This document shows positions 13,530-19,752 of a stretch of DNA of 25,629 nucleotides, piece by piece. The notes under the pieces are model-generated. The model ran no database searches and was not told the origin of the DNA. It saw nothing but the letters and a program-made list of their open reading frames with translations. Each line of letters starts with the position of its first letter. Position 1 is the stretch's first letter. Source of the stretch: a virus; IMG/VR virus record IMGVR_UViG_3300025322_000149, positions 1-25,629 of that record. One strand, written 5' to 3'. The position numbers and the translations under genes are program-made.

Positions 13530-13547
13530 AGTGATCTCCTGAAAAGG

Positions 13548-13584
13548 CACGGGATGATTACACAGTCTGTGTAACCATCCCGTG
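13548..13584 (-). terminator. Terminator-like hairpin with palindrome copy 9 as its core
   Basis: CACGGGATG pairs with CATCCCGTG outside the palindrome, giving a stem of about 17 pairs with one mismatch and a 3 nt loop. On the minus strand CCTTTT follows. It lies 7 bp after the stop of the 13591-14154 gene. Confidence 0.65.
13558..13574. repeat. Dispersed palindrome, copy 9 (7+3+7)
   Basis: TTACACAGTCTGTGTAA, the only copy with a 3 bp spacer. The 17 bp form the inner part of a longer inverted repeat. Confidence 0.85.
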
Positions 13585-13590
13585 TAAGTT

Positions 13591-14154
13591 TCACTCTGCC
13601 TTGCGGTTCACGTTCAGTATAAACCCGTTGACCGCCGCAAGCTTGGCGAGTGACTTTTTAAAGTCACGCGACAAGTGAGGCAGGCGAATGATCAGGTTCA
13701 TTGCCGCAGTGGCGCGGCCTTTCGCTTGCTTCGCCGTCGGGGTTTCCGCCTCGGCTCGCTTCGCGGTCTTGGCGCCGATGGCAAGCTTAACGGAAGCTTT
13801 GACGTTCCCCTTTGTCTTGCGCAATGTGCGCGCCAGTCGCAGGGCATCGCGCCAATCAAAAGTTTGGCAGTCCTTTTTGAAAAGCGTGATTGCCTCGGGC
13901 AACATGGCATACTGCGACAAGACCGCCCGGCACTCTGACTTGCGCACCTTCGCGCTTTCGTCGGACCATCCACGAATCACCGACACGCTATCGGTAATGA
14001 ACTTCAGATCCTTACCGGGGATCGCCGTTGAGCCGTAATTTTCCCGAGCGACCGCGAGACAATGCAAGAGAACATTACCGCTGTTCTCTACAGTCTCGAA
14101 TGCGCTCGCCATTTCCTTTGCGATAGCCTGCCGGCCATCTGATTGCTTCGCCAT
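13591..14154 (-). CDS. Candidate phage regulatory protein (187 aa)
   Basis: Basic, helical protein: MAKQSDGRQAIAKEMASAFE at the start, FDWRDALRLARTLRKTKGN near residues 98-116 and a Lys/Ala-rich region (AKTAKRAEAETPTAKQAKGR). No named family recognised, and no certain helix-turn-helix. AGGGAG precedes the ATG. The gene is flanked by palindromes, copy 10 upstream of the start and copy 9 just after the stop, and is the first gene of the leftward arm. That layout would suit an autoregulated DNA-binding protein, which is inference. Confidence 0.78.
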   Translation of the reverse strand: MAKQSDGRQAIAKEMASAFETVENSGNVLLHCLAVARENYGSTAIPGKDLKFITDSVSVIRGWSDESAKVRKSECRAVLSQYAMLPEAITLFKKDCQTFDWRDALRLARTLRKTKGNVKASVKLAIGAKTAKRAEAETPTAKQAKGRATAAMNLIIRLPHLSRDFKKSLAKLAAVNGFILNVNRKAE

Positions 14155-14179
14155 GATAGTTACTCCCTAGTGTGTTGAG

Positions 14180-14195
14180 TTACACAGATGTGTAA
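14180..14195. repeat. Dispersed palindrome, copy 10 (perfect 7+2+7)
   Basis: TTACACAGATGTGTAA, 26 bp upstream of the 13591-14154 start. With one flanking base each side it is a perfect 8+2+8 palindrome. Confidence 0.85.
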
Positions 14196-14364
14196 CCGGA
14201 TGTGTTGCTCTCATATATAGGCTGGTAGGACCGGCAGATGCGGGCGCGACGGGCCGGGGGGCACACCCGGGCATCAGGCCAAGGGGGTGGGGTGCCGCCC
14301 GGCGTCTTAGGGGGTCGATAAATATGAATTGCAAACTGGGATTTATGTGTGTTAGAGTCACACT
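14196..14364. other. Divergent intergenic region with GC-rich core
   Basis: The two arms of the window diverge here. The middle (about 14225-14310) is unusually GC-rich with runs of G and C. Leftwards, TATATA (14219 to 14214) could be a -10 box, placing copy 10 shortly after the transcript start. Rightwards, TTGCAA (14329-14334) followed 17 bp later by TTAGAG is only a weak promoter. Confidence 0.5.
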
Positions 14365-14670
14365 ATGAAAACTCTCTCATTAATGTTCGACACCGAGGCA
14401 CTAAACGACTACGGCATGTCGGCACTAATAGAAGAAGCCTGCGCGCTCGCTTACGGCCCCCCACCCCGAGACGGTTTTATGATGGAGAATGATTTGTATA
14501 GCTCGAATATGTTGTTTCATGTTCGCGGCAACGAAGCATACGAATATTTTTACGGTGTGCGTAGTTTCCTCTCGCGGCTGGCTGCTGGTGACTCACCAGA
14601 TTATCTAGCCGCCGGATTTATTATAAAACGCAACTCTATGGAGTCAAAAATGACTAGGAGACAAAAATGA
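14365..14670 (+). CDS. Hypothetical protein, first gene of the rightward arm (101 aa)
   Basis: MKTLSLMFDTEALNDYGMSA at the start; acidic helical N-terminus, aromatic middle (EYFYGVRSFLSRL) and a basic tail. No Shine-Dalgarno is visible, so translation may be leaderless or the start may differ. Coupled to the next gene by ATGA. Confidence 0.7.
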   Translation: MKTLSLMFDTEALNDYGMSALIEEACALAYGPPPRDGFMMENDLYSSNMLFHVRGNEAYEYFYGVRSFLSRLAAGDSPDYLAAGFIIKRNSMESKMTRRQK

Positions 14671-15086
14671 GCGAAGGCGTATTTCATCGACTGACTTGTG
14701 ACCGTTGCGGCGATAAACTGGAGCGGGAGGAGTCCGGGTATTCACAAATAAGAGAGCCTTCGGAACGGGCAGGCTGGACATCAATCAGCATAAAAACGAA
14801 CAAAGAAAAGGGTGTAGCTGTAGGGAAGCAAATCGACCTTTGCCCCATCTGCTCTGAATTTCTTGAGATCTTTTTCCCTGATAAAGGAACGCCGCTTCTG
14901 GATCCTAGTATGATTTATGGCCAGATGGATATAGAAGCGGCAATAAGATACCAGCGGGAGCATTTAGCTAAAACCAGCGGTGCAGTTGGTATGGCGCCGG
15001 TTATTGGTGGAATGGGTCAGGCTGTCGGTGGAATAGGCCCCGGTGCTGTTTGGTCTTCGGGCGATGGTTCTACCGGCCAGAAATAA
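14667..15086 (+). CDS. Cys-pair, probable zinc-binding protein (139 aa)
   Basis: CDRCGDKLE (10-18) and LCPICSEF (about 58-65) give two CxxC pairs, as in a treble-clef or ribbon. The C-terminal third is Gly-rich (GAVGMAPVIGGMGQAVGGIG), flexible and of unknown role. The start overlaps the upstream stop. The segment after its stop (15087-15120) contains a near repeat of its last codons (GGCCAGAA), a small local duplication. Confidence 0.75.
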   Translation: MSEGVFHRLTCDRCGDKLEREESGYSQIREPSERAGWTSISIKTNKEKGVAVGKQIDLCPICSEFLEIFFPDKGTPLLDPSMIYGQMDIEAAIRYQREHLAKTSGAVGMAPVIGGMGQAVGGIGPGAVWSSGDGSTGQK

Positions 15087-15137
15087 TGGTAATATCAGGC
15101 CAGAAGTGAATAACCATGCCGGTTAAGAAGTAATTTT

Positions 15138-15350
15138 ATGGCCGAGCCTGTGTATACCATCCACATTAGGATTGACCTTGTCCGTGAGAGTTCGGGTTAT
15201 GTTTTTACGGCAGATACATTAGTGGAAACAGCAATAGATGAGGTTGACTACGAAGTGCTTACCAGCGCAATTCATTCCGTGGCAGACGAAATTGGGATGG
15301 GTGTCAAAGAAAGCGCCACAGTGCCAGTAGGAGGATATGGTGAGGCGTGA
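15138..15350 (+). CDS. Small hypothetical protein (70 aa)
   Basis: MAEPVYTIHIRIDLVRESSG: alternating strands at the start, then an acidic region (ETAIDEVDYEVLTSAIHSVA). A small alpha/beta protein. It overlaps the next gene by 14 nt. No family recognised. Confidence 0.7.
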   Translation: MAEPVYTIHIRIDLVRESSGYVFTADTLVETAIDEVDYEVLTSAIHSVADEIGMGVKESATVPVGGYGEA

Positions 15351-15654
15351 TTTTGAAACTTCGCCGCCGCTATTTGCTAATCCCGATGTTGATCCTAAAA
15401 GTCGGGAGTTATATCCTGCGGTCCTGCTTGCCCTCGGGCCGATACCCAACGATGGATGGGGCTTTCATATGGGTGACGTAGAGTACCTAAACATCTATAG
15501 CGCCGACATGTACAATAAATATATCGACGTTATGGGGTTTTTTCGGGGTATAGGAGACTTCGACCTTGATGAGGTTAAAATTAAGGCAGAAGGGTTCTTA
15601 TGGTGGTATTGGGAAAAACGCAACGAGTTCATAAAGGAGAGTTGTCGTGCCTAA
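15337..15654 (+). CDS. Hypothetical protein (105 aa)
   Basis: Pro-rich start (ETSPPLFANPDVDPKSRELY), then an aromatic stretch (DVEYLNIYSADMYNKYIDVM) and a Trp-rich C-terminus (LWWYWEKRNEF). AGGAGG lies just ahead of the start; the next codon is a GTG that may be the true start given the short spacing. No family recognised. Confidence 0.72.
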   Translation: MVRRDFETSPPLFANPDVDPKSRELYPAVLLALGPIPNDGWGFHMGDVEYLNIYSADMYNKYIDVMGFFRGIGDFDLDEVKIKAEGFLWWYWEKRNEFIKESCRA

Positions 15655-15778
15655 AGCACTTGAAGAGAAACTTAAAAGACAGGCCGAGAAGAAGGGTTTT
15701 GGTAAGGCGCGCACTGGCGCGTATGTGTATGGAAATGAAACCATGCAAAAATACATGAAGAAGAAGCATAAAAAATGA
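15647..15778 (+). CDS. Small basic phage protein of the 'KxGxGKxRTGAYVYG' type (43 aa)
   Basis: Lys-rich helix MPKALEEKLKRQAEKKGFGK followed by ARTGAYVYG and a basic tail. The helix plus G-K-x-R-T-G-A-Y-V-Y-G motif is a frequent small phage protein, function unknown. The start is a GTG with AAAGGAGAG upstream; its stop overlaps the next ATG (ATGA). It is below the usual size limit but well supported. Confidence 0.75.
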   Translation: MPKALEEKLKRQAEKKGFGKARTGAYVYGNETMQKYMKKKHKK

Positions 15779-16128
15779 GCACGCGGCAAATTACAACGCT
15801 ATTTGCCAGACTTCCTTATACGGAAATGTGCAATCTGGCTTCGGCTATCGCCATCAAGTTTCCGGGTATTGAAATAGACCACATGGCCAAGGCGCTGGTT
15901 GAACTTGCGGACCAGAAGGCCCTTACCGAACTGGAAGAGATGGAACAGGGGCTACTGAAGAAAGTCTTCAATCGCAAACGAACAATTACAGTACAACAAC
16001 ACGGCATCGGGTTGTTTGTTATTTCCTGCCCGACGTTACATAATTGTTCGGTGTCTACCACAGATATCCGTAAAGGGCTCTCAGAATTGCTGGATCAGCT
16101 TGTAGCTTTAGAAACGATTCGTCACTGA
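15775..16128 (+). CDS. Hypothetical protein (117 aa)
   Basis: Helical N-terminus (MSTRQITTLFARLPYTEMCN), then a charged helix (LTELEEMEQGLLKKVF), a strand region with VISCPTLHNCSVS and a final helix. No named family. Coupled by ATGA to the small basic gene upstream. Confidence 0.72.
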   Translation: MSTRQITTLFARLPYTEMCNLASAIAIKFPGIEIDHMAKALVELADQKALTELEEMEQGLLKKVFNRKRTITVQQHGIGLFVISCPTLHNCSVSTTDIRKGLSELLDQLVALETIRH

Positions 16129-16129
16129 T

Positions 16130-16324
16130 ATGCCGCGCCCCAGTCTCAACGGCAAACGCTGCCACGTTATTCTTACGGCCCTACAGGTGCGCCGGATGGA
16201 GGCTATTTCTAAGCGGAACGGCTTGCAGTTTTCAGAATTGGTAAGACGAGCAGTGGATGAGTATTGTGACCACAGGGAGGATTTATGCCGAACTTTGAGC
16301 AATGTGAAAGACTCGACGAAGTAG
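16130..16324 (+). CDS. Ribbon-helix-helix (CopG/Arc-like) protein (64 aa)
   Basis: HVILTALQVRRMEAISKRNG plus LQFSELVRRAVDEYC reads as a short strand, helix, turn and helix, the standard ribbon-helix-helix layout. Such dimers bind palindromic or repeated operators. It is the clearest DNA-binding candidate in the window and a competing candidate for the palindromes of the left arm. It overlaps the next gene by 40 nt. Confidence 0.7.
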   Translation: MPRPSLNGKRCHVILTALQVRRMEAISKRNGLQFSELVRRAVDEYCDHREDLCRTLSNVKDSTK

Positions 16325-16587
16325 ATCTGGATTGGTTGAAAGACGCCGTTGACAGGGCGTGCGCTGTTGCGTATGACCATAGGCACGAAATAGCGTCGGC
16401 GGTGAATTGGGCTGATCTCGGGTGTATATCCGTCGAAGTGTACATGACGGACTCCGGCGAGAAAGGTTATCGGGCGTATATATCCGAGGCGTCACCTGAG
16501 TGCGATGCATTTAAGAAGTTCATCAATGAGTTTCTGGTGGGGCTGGATATAGCAGCCGACAATGTTGAAATTATTACGGAGTGGTGA
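16285..16587 (+). CDS. Hypothetical protein (100 aa)
   Basis: Acidic: MPNFEQCERLDEVDLDWLKD at the start, a Cys- and Tyr-containing strand region (GCISVEVYMTDSGEKGYRAY) and an acidic helix near the end. AGGGAGGA precedes the ATG, which is the reason for preferring this start despite overlap with the ribbon-helix-helix gene. Confidence 0.72.
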   Translation: MPNFEQCERLDEVDLDWLKDAVDRACAVAYDHRHEIASAVNWADLGCISVEVYMTDSGEKGYRAYISEASPECDAFKKFINEFLVGLDIAADNVEIITEW

Positions 16588-16766
16588 TGGAAAACAGATA
16601 CTACGCAATAGTTCTGGTCCCCAGAAAAGTTGAGATAGTTGGGGCCACAAATATTCTCTCCGCTGCCAAGATTGCTCACGACATGATCGAGCACATGGCC
16701 AGCGTGGATGAACACAAGACTAAATTACTTACGGTGAAACGGGAAGAGCCGCCGGAGGCCGCATAA
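16587..16766 (+). CDS. Small hypothetical protein (59 aa)
   Basis: MENRYYAIVLVPRKVEIVGA at the start; a strand-helix-strand pattern. The ATG at 16587 overlaps the upstream TGA (TGATG); two GTG codons just before it are less likely starts. Last gene before the hairpin at 16771-16790. Confidence 0.7.
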   Translation: MENRYYAIVLVPRKVEIVGATNILSAAKIAHDMIEHMASVDEHKTKLLTVKREEPPEAA

Positions 16767-16770
16767 AAAA

Positions 16771-16790
16771 GCCCCCTTGGAGCAGGGGGC
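16771..16790. terminator. GC hairpin, possible terminator
   Basis: GCCCCCT pairs with AGGGGGC around a 6 nt loop. The T-run is on the minus-strand side (six A residues precede it on the plus strand), while the plus strand after the stem lacks T residues. It marks the boundary before the glycan cassette but is a better terminator for minus-strand transcripts. Confidence 0.6.
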
Positions 16791-16797
16791 AAAGAGC

Positions 16798-17457
16798 ATG
16801 ACACACAGGGACGGCTATGAATTTATTGAAGCAACTATATTACATATTTTAAGAGAAAGTCAAATGAAAGTTTTTCTCGATGTGGGGGCGAATATAGGGC
16901 AGACGCTGGCAGCGGTGCAGGAAAAAGATTTTGATCGGATTTACTCGTTCGAGCCGTCCAAAAGGTGTTGGGGTGCTTTAGAGGCTATGGCTGATGAACG
17001 AACAACAATCGAGCGGTTTGGGCTGTGGAACAAGACAATACAGGCTGAAATAATTGATCCGGGGGCTAAAAGTGGGGGTATGTGGTTGAAGAGTAACCGC
17101 CGTGCCGATCTGCCAATAACGAAGGAACTGTGCGACTTTAGGCGAGCACGCGATTGGTTCCATGAAAATATCAAGGTTGGAGATCATGTATACCTAAAAC
17201 TGAACTGTGAAGGTTGCGAATGTGATGTTCTCGACGATCTACTTGATTCCGGTGAGTTTGAGAAGGTTACGTTCTGTTTGATTTGCTTCGATATCCATAA
17301 AATTGCCGGTATGGCGTATCGACGGGACGAAACAATTGTACGTCTGATGACATCTTATTCCTCCCCACGATTCATGTTTTCAACAGAGGCTTGTGTGGGT
17401 CCTACACACCGCGAACGAATCCATCATTGGTTGAATTTATTGCCATGCCCAATATAG
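16798..17457 (+). CDS. FkbM-family SAM-dependent methyltransferase (219 aa)
   Basis: Motif I is VFLDVGANIGQT (25-36), motif II IYSFEPSKRC (48-57) and the FkbM signature LKLNCEGCECDVL (133-145). In the usual FkbM motif an Asp stands where this protein has Asn (L-K-L-N), a point to check. FkbM enzymes methylate sugar hydroxyls, often on glycans. The ATG at 16798 is preferred over an earlier in-frame ATG at 16777 that would put the start inside the hairpin. The protein overlaps the next gene by 13 nt. First gene of the glycan cassette. Confidence 0.82.
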   Translation: MTHRDGYEFIEATILHILRESQMKVFLDVGANIGQTLAAVQEKDFDRIYSFEPSKRCWGALEAMADERTTIERFGLWNKTIQAEIIDPGAKSGGMWLKSNRRADLPITKELCDFRRARDWFHENIKVGDHVYLKLNCEGCECDVLDDLLDSGEFEKVTFCLICFDIHKIAGMAYRRDETIVRLMTSYSSPRFMFSTEACVGPTHRERIHHWLNLLPCPI

Positions 17458-18167
17458 TAGTGTGGAAATGGGAGGACCGTAAGCATGACCGTGGCAGAGA
17501 CTTTTTGCCTGAGTATTATAATATACTGTACGCAATGCTGGCCCGGAATATTACGGTTCCCGACTGGAAGCTTGTATGCGTTACAGATAATACTCACGGG
17601 CTCCGTAAAGAGATCGAATGCGTTACGCAGCCTGTAACTCTTGAACATGTCAGAAGTCTGCATGGAGAAGCGTTCCCCAGTTGCTATAGGCGGTTATGGA
17701 ACTTCTCCAGAGATGCAGGAAAGTTACTAGGCGACAAGTTTCTTGCAATAGATGTAGATGTCATCATCACAGGGAATATCGACAATTTCCTTCTGCGCGA
17801 GGAAAATTTTGTCGGATGGACAGATCCGGCATTTATTTGGAATAAAATTGCGGGTGGACTGTATTTTTTGGAAGCAGGTACGCGTCCTGATGTATGGGAT
17901 GATTTTGATGCTGAGCATTCTCTACCTATGGTTAGAGCCCTTGGTTTTTTTGGTTCCGATCAAGGCTGGCTATCATATAAACTTTATCCCCCCGCTGCGT
18001 CATTTACACGTAATGATGGGGCATATTATTCCAAATGGCTTACTGTTGACAAAAAAGGGGATATAAAACAGGAAGCGAAGATCATCAGCACCCCCGGCAA
18101 ACACAAGCCGTGGGATTTAGCATTTCAAAGGAAACACCCATGGGTCACAAAATACTGGAAACTTTAG
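17445..18167 (+). CDS. DxD glycosyltransferase-like protein, paralogue of 21359-22069 (240 aa)
   Basis: A strand leading to the acidic motif LAIDVDVIITG (D103-V-D105) is the usual metal/nucleotide-sugar site of GT-A folds. An FFGSDQGW block follows later in the chain, and the C-terminus has KIISTPGKHKPWD. The 21359-22069 product has the same order (SVDLDVVILGD, GSDQAW, KIVFFQGHVDPWD), so the two are clearly related. The start ATG at 17445 (MPNIVVWKWED) overlaps the upstream stop. Acceptor and donor are unknown. Confidence 0.75.
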   Translation: MPNIVVWKWEDRKHDRGRDFLPEYYNILYAMLARNITVPDWKLVCVTDNTHGLRKEIECVTQPVTLEHVRSLHGEAFPSCYRRLWNFSRDAGKLLGDKFLAIDVDVIITGNIDNFLLREENFVGWTDPAFIWNKIAGGLYFLEAGTRPDVWDDFDAEHSLPMVRALGFFGSDQGWLSYKLYPPAASFTRNDGAYYSKWLTVDKKGDIKQEAKIISTPGKHKPWDLAFQRKHPWVTKYWKL

Positions 18168-19114
18168 TAGATAAAACCGTTCTTGTTACGGGTGCGGGCG
18201 GATCTATCGCCACCGTGCTCTGTAAGCGGCTTGTTCAATATCCAATACGGAAGCTGAAGATGCTGAACGTTAGCGAGACGGCCATTTATAATCTCAAACG
18301 GATGTTCCAGAAACATAACGTTCCTGACAGCCGACTTGAATTCATCCTTGGGAATGTTACTGATGAAGAACTTCTTAGAGAACACCTGCCATGTACAGAT
18401 ATAGTTATTCATACTGCTGCCCATAAGCATGTTCCATTGTGCGAGGAGAATATTGTTCAGGCAGTGCTAAATAATGTGGTGGGTACAAAAAACCTTATAG
18501 GTATGGCTAATAGGTTCGGGGTTGAAAAATTTATTTTCGTATCTACCGACAAGGCGGTAAAGCCGTCTTCTGTAATGGGGATGACTAAGCGAGTAGGCGA
18601 GCTAATGACGTTGTATAAAGCAGGTAATATGTGGGCATCCATAGTGAGATTCGGAAACGTAAAAGGCTCTTCTGGAAGTGTTATCCCCCTGTGGATGGAA
18701 CAGATACAGGCCGGAAAAGCCATAACTCTCACTCATAAAGACTGCACCCGGTTCATGATGTCAATAGACGAAGCCTGTGAATTAATTCTCGTTGCTTTGT
18801 CATATAAGGACCAAGGATTGTATGTATTTGACATGGGCGAACCAGTGAAAATGGTTGATCTTGCAAATGAACTCATGCAGGAATTAGGTATTGGGGTCCC
18901 TATAGAGATTACTGGACTGCGCCCCGGCGAGAAGATCCATGAAGAACTTACTTATGGTGGAGTCCTCGATCCAACTTCGCACACGCGCATTAAGAAGGTA
19001 TATGAGGGTGCGGATAGTATGTGCCGGCTATCTATGTTGGATACGCTTACTCACGCCGCCGCCAGTCGCAACAAAGAACGCACGCTGGCAGCGTTGAAGG
19101 AGATGACGAGATGA
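18140..19114 (+). CDS. Short CapD/PseB-type nucleotide-sugar dehydratase (324 aa)
   Basis: Extended short-chain dehydrogenase fold: VTGAGGSIA (16-24) for NAD(P), HTAAHKHVPL (91-100), STDKAVKP (135-142) and MGMTKR (146-151). This matches UDP-GlcNAc 4,6-dehydratases of the CapD/WbpM/PseB group. The active-site Tyr of short PseB-type enzymes is replaced by Met here, as in the long WbpM-type enzymes, yet no membrane domain is present. The start ATG at 18140 has AAAGGAA upstream. It overlaps 17445-18167 by 28 nt and the next gene by ATGA. Likely makes a 4-keto-6-deoxy sugar nucleotide for the cassette; exact product unknown. Confidence 0.85.
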   Translation: MGHKILETLVDKTVLVTGAGGSIATVLCKRLVQYPIRKLKMLNVSETAIYNLKRMFQKHNVPDSRLEFILGNVTDEELLREHLPCTDIVIHTAAHKHVPLCEENIVQAVLNNVVGTKNLIGMANRFGVEKFIFVSTDKAVKPSSVMGMTKRVGELMTLYKAGNMWASIVRFGNVKGSSGSVIPLWMEQIQAGKAITLTHKDCTRFMMSIDEACELILVALSYKDQGLYVFDMGEPVKMVDLANELMQELGIGVPIEITGLRPGEKIHEELTYGGVLDPTSHTRIKKVYEGADSMCRLSMLDTLTHAAASRNKERTLAALKEMTR

Positions 19115-19752
19115 TATTTCACGAAGAAGCTAAATTGTGGCATCCGTCTATTATGACTGGCCCCGCTTCGTTTCTGCGTCGGTCAGGAGTGATTGAATAC
19201 GCACTAGGATTGTATAGTGGCCCGCGCCGTATTGTTGTGCAGGCAGGGGGACACATAGGCATTTGGCCACTGAAATTATCGGCTTCTTTTGAGTATGTTA
19301 TAACATTTGAGGCTACTCTGGAAAACTGGCTCTGCATGGTGCGGAATATCCCGTCGCAATCTGCGGCTCGTATATTTGGATCGGTTGGTAGTCGTGAAGG
19401 ATCGGTGTTCATGAGTAAAAATGAGCATAGCACTGGCGGCCATCACATTGCTGTGGATGATAGAAAGCGGTTCGCTGAAGTCCCGCAATATACGATTGAT
19501 TCCTTACCAGCCGCTGTCAAGAAAAAAATCGACGCTATATTTTTCGATATTGAGGGTTGGGAAATAGAAGCACTTCGCGGTGCTGTTGGTGTCATCGCTG
19601 CTAATCGCCCGTTGTTAGTATTGGAAGAGAATAGCGCCTGTCAACGTTACGGGCATAAAATAGGAGATCTTCAGAACTTTTTGCGGCCATGGGGCTACAA
19701 AAAAGTCGGTTCGATGGATGAAGATATTGTGTTTATTTCGGATCAAACATAA
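19111..19752 (+). CDS. FkbM-family SAM-dependent methyltransferase, second copy (213 aa)
   Basis: VVQAGGHIGIWPL (42-54) in the motif I position, ITFEATLENW (64-73) in the motif II position and AIFFDIEGWEIEALRG (142-157), which is the FkbM core. It is diverged from the 16798-17457 enzyme, so not a recent duplicate. The ATG at 19111 overlaps the stop of the dehydratase. A sugar O-methyltransferase of the cassette by context. Confidence 0.82.
   Translation: MIFHEEAKLWHPSIMTGPASFLRRSGVIEYALGLYSGPRRIVVQAGGHIGIWPLKLSASFEYVITFEATLENWLCMVRNIPSQSAARIFGSVGSREGSVFMSKNEHSTGGHHIAVDDRKRFAEVPQYTIDSLPAAVKKKIDAIFFDIEGWEIEALRGAVGVIAANRPLLVLEENSACQRYGHKIGDLQNFLRPWGYKKVGSMDEDIVFISDQT

Noticed and set aside
14167-14361. 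64-codon minus-strand frame in the divergent intergenic region
   Set aside because: It crosses palindrome copy 10 and the GC-rich core, has no Shine-Dalgarno and reads as Pro/Arg-rich noise.
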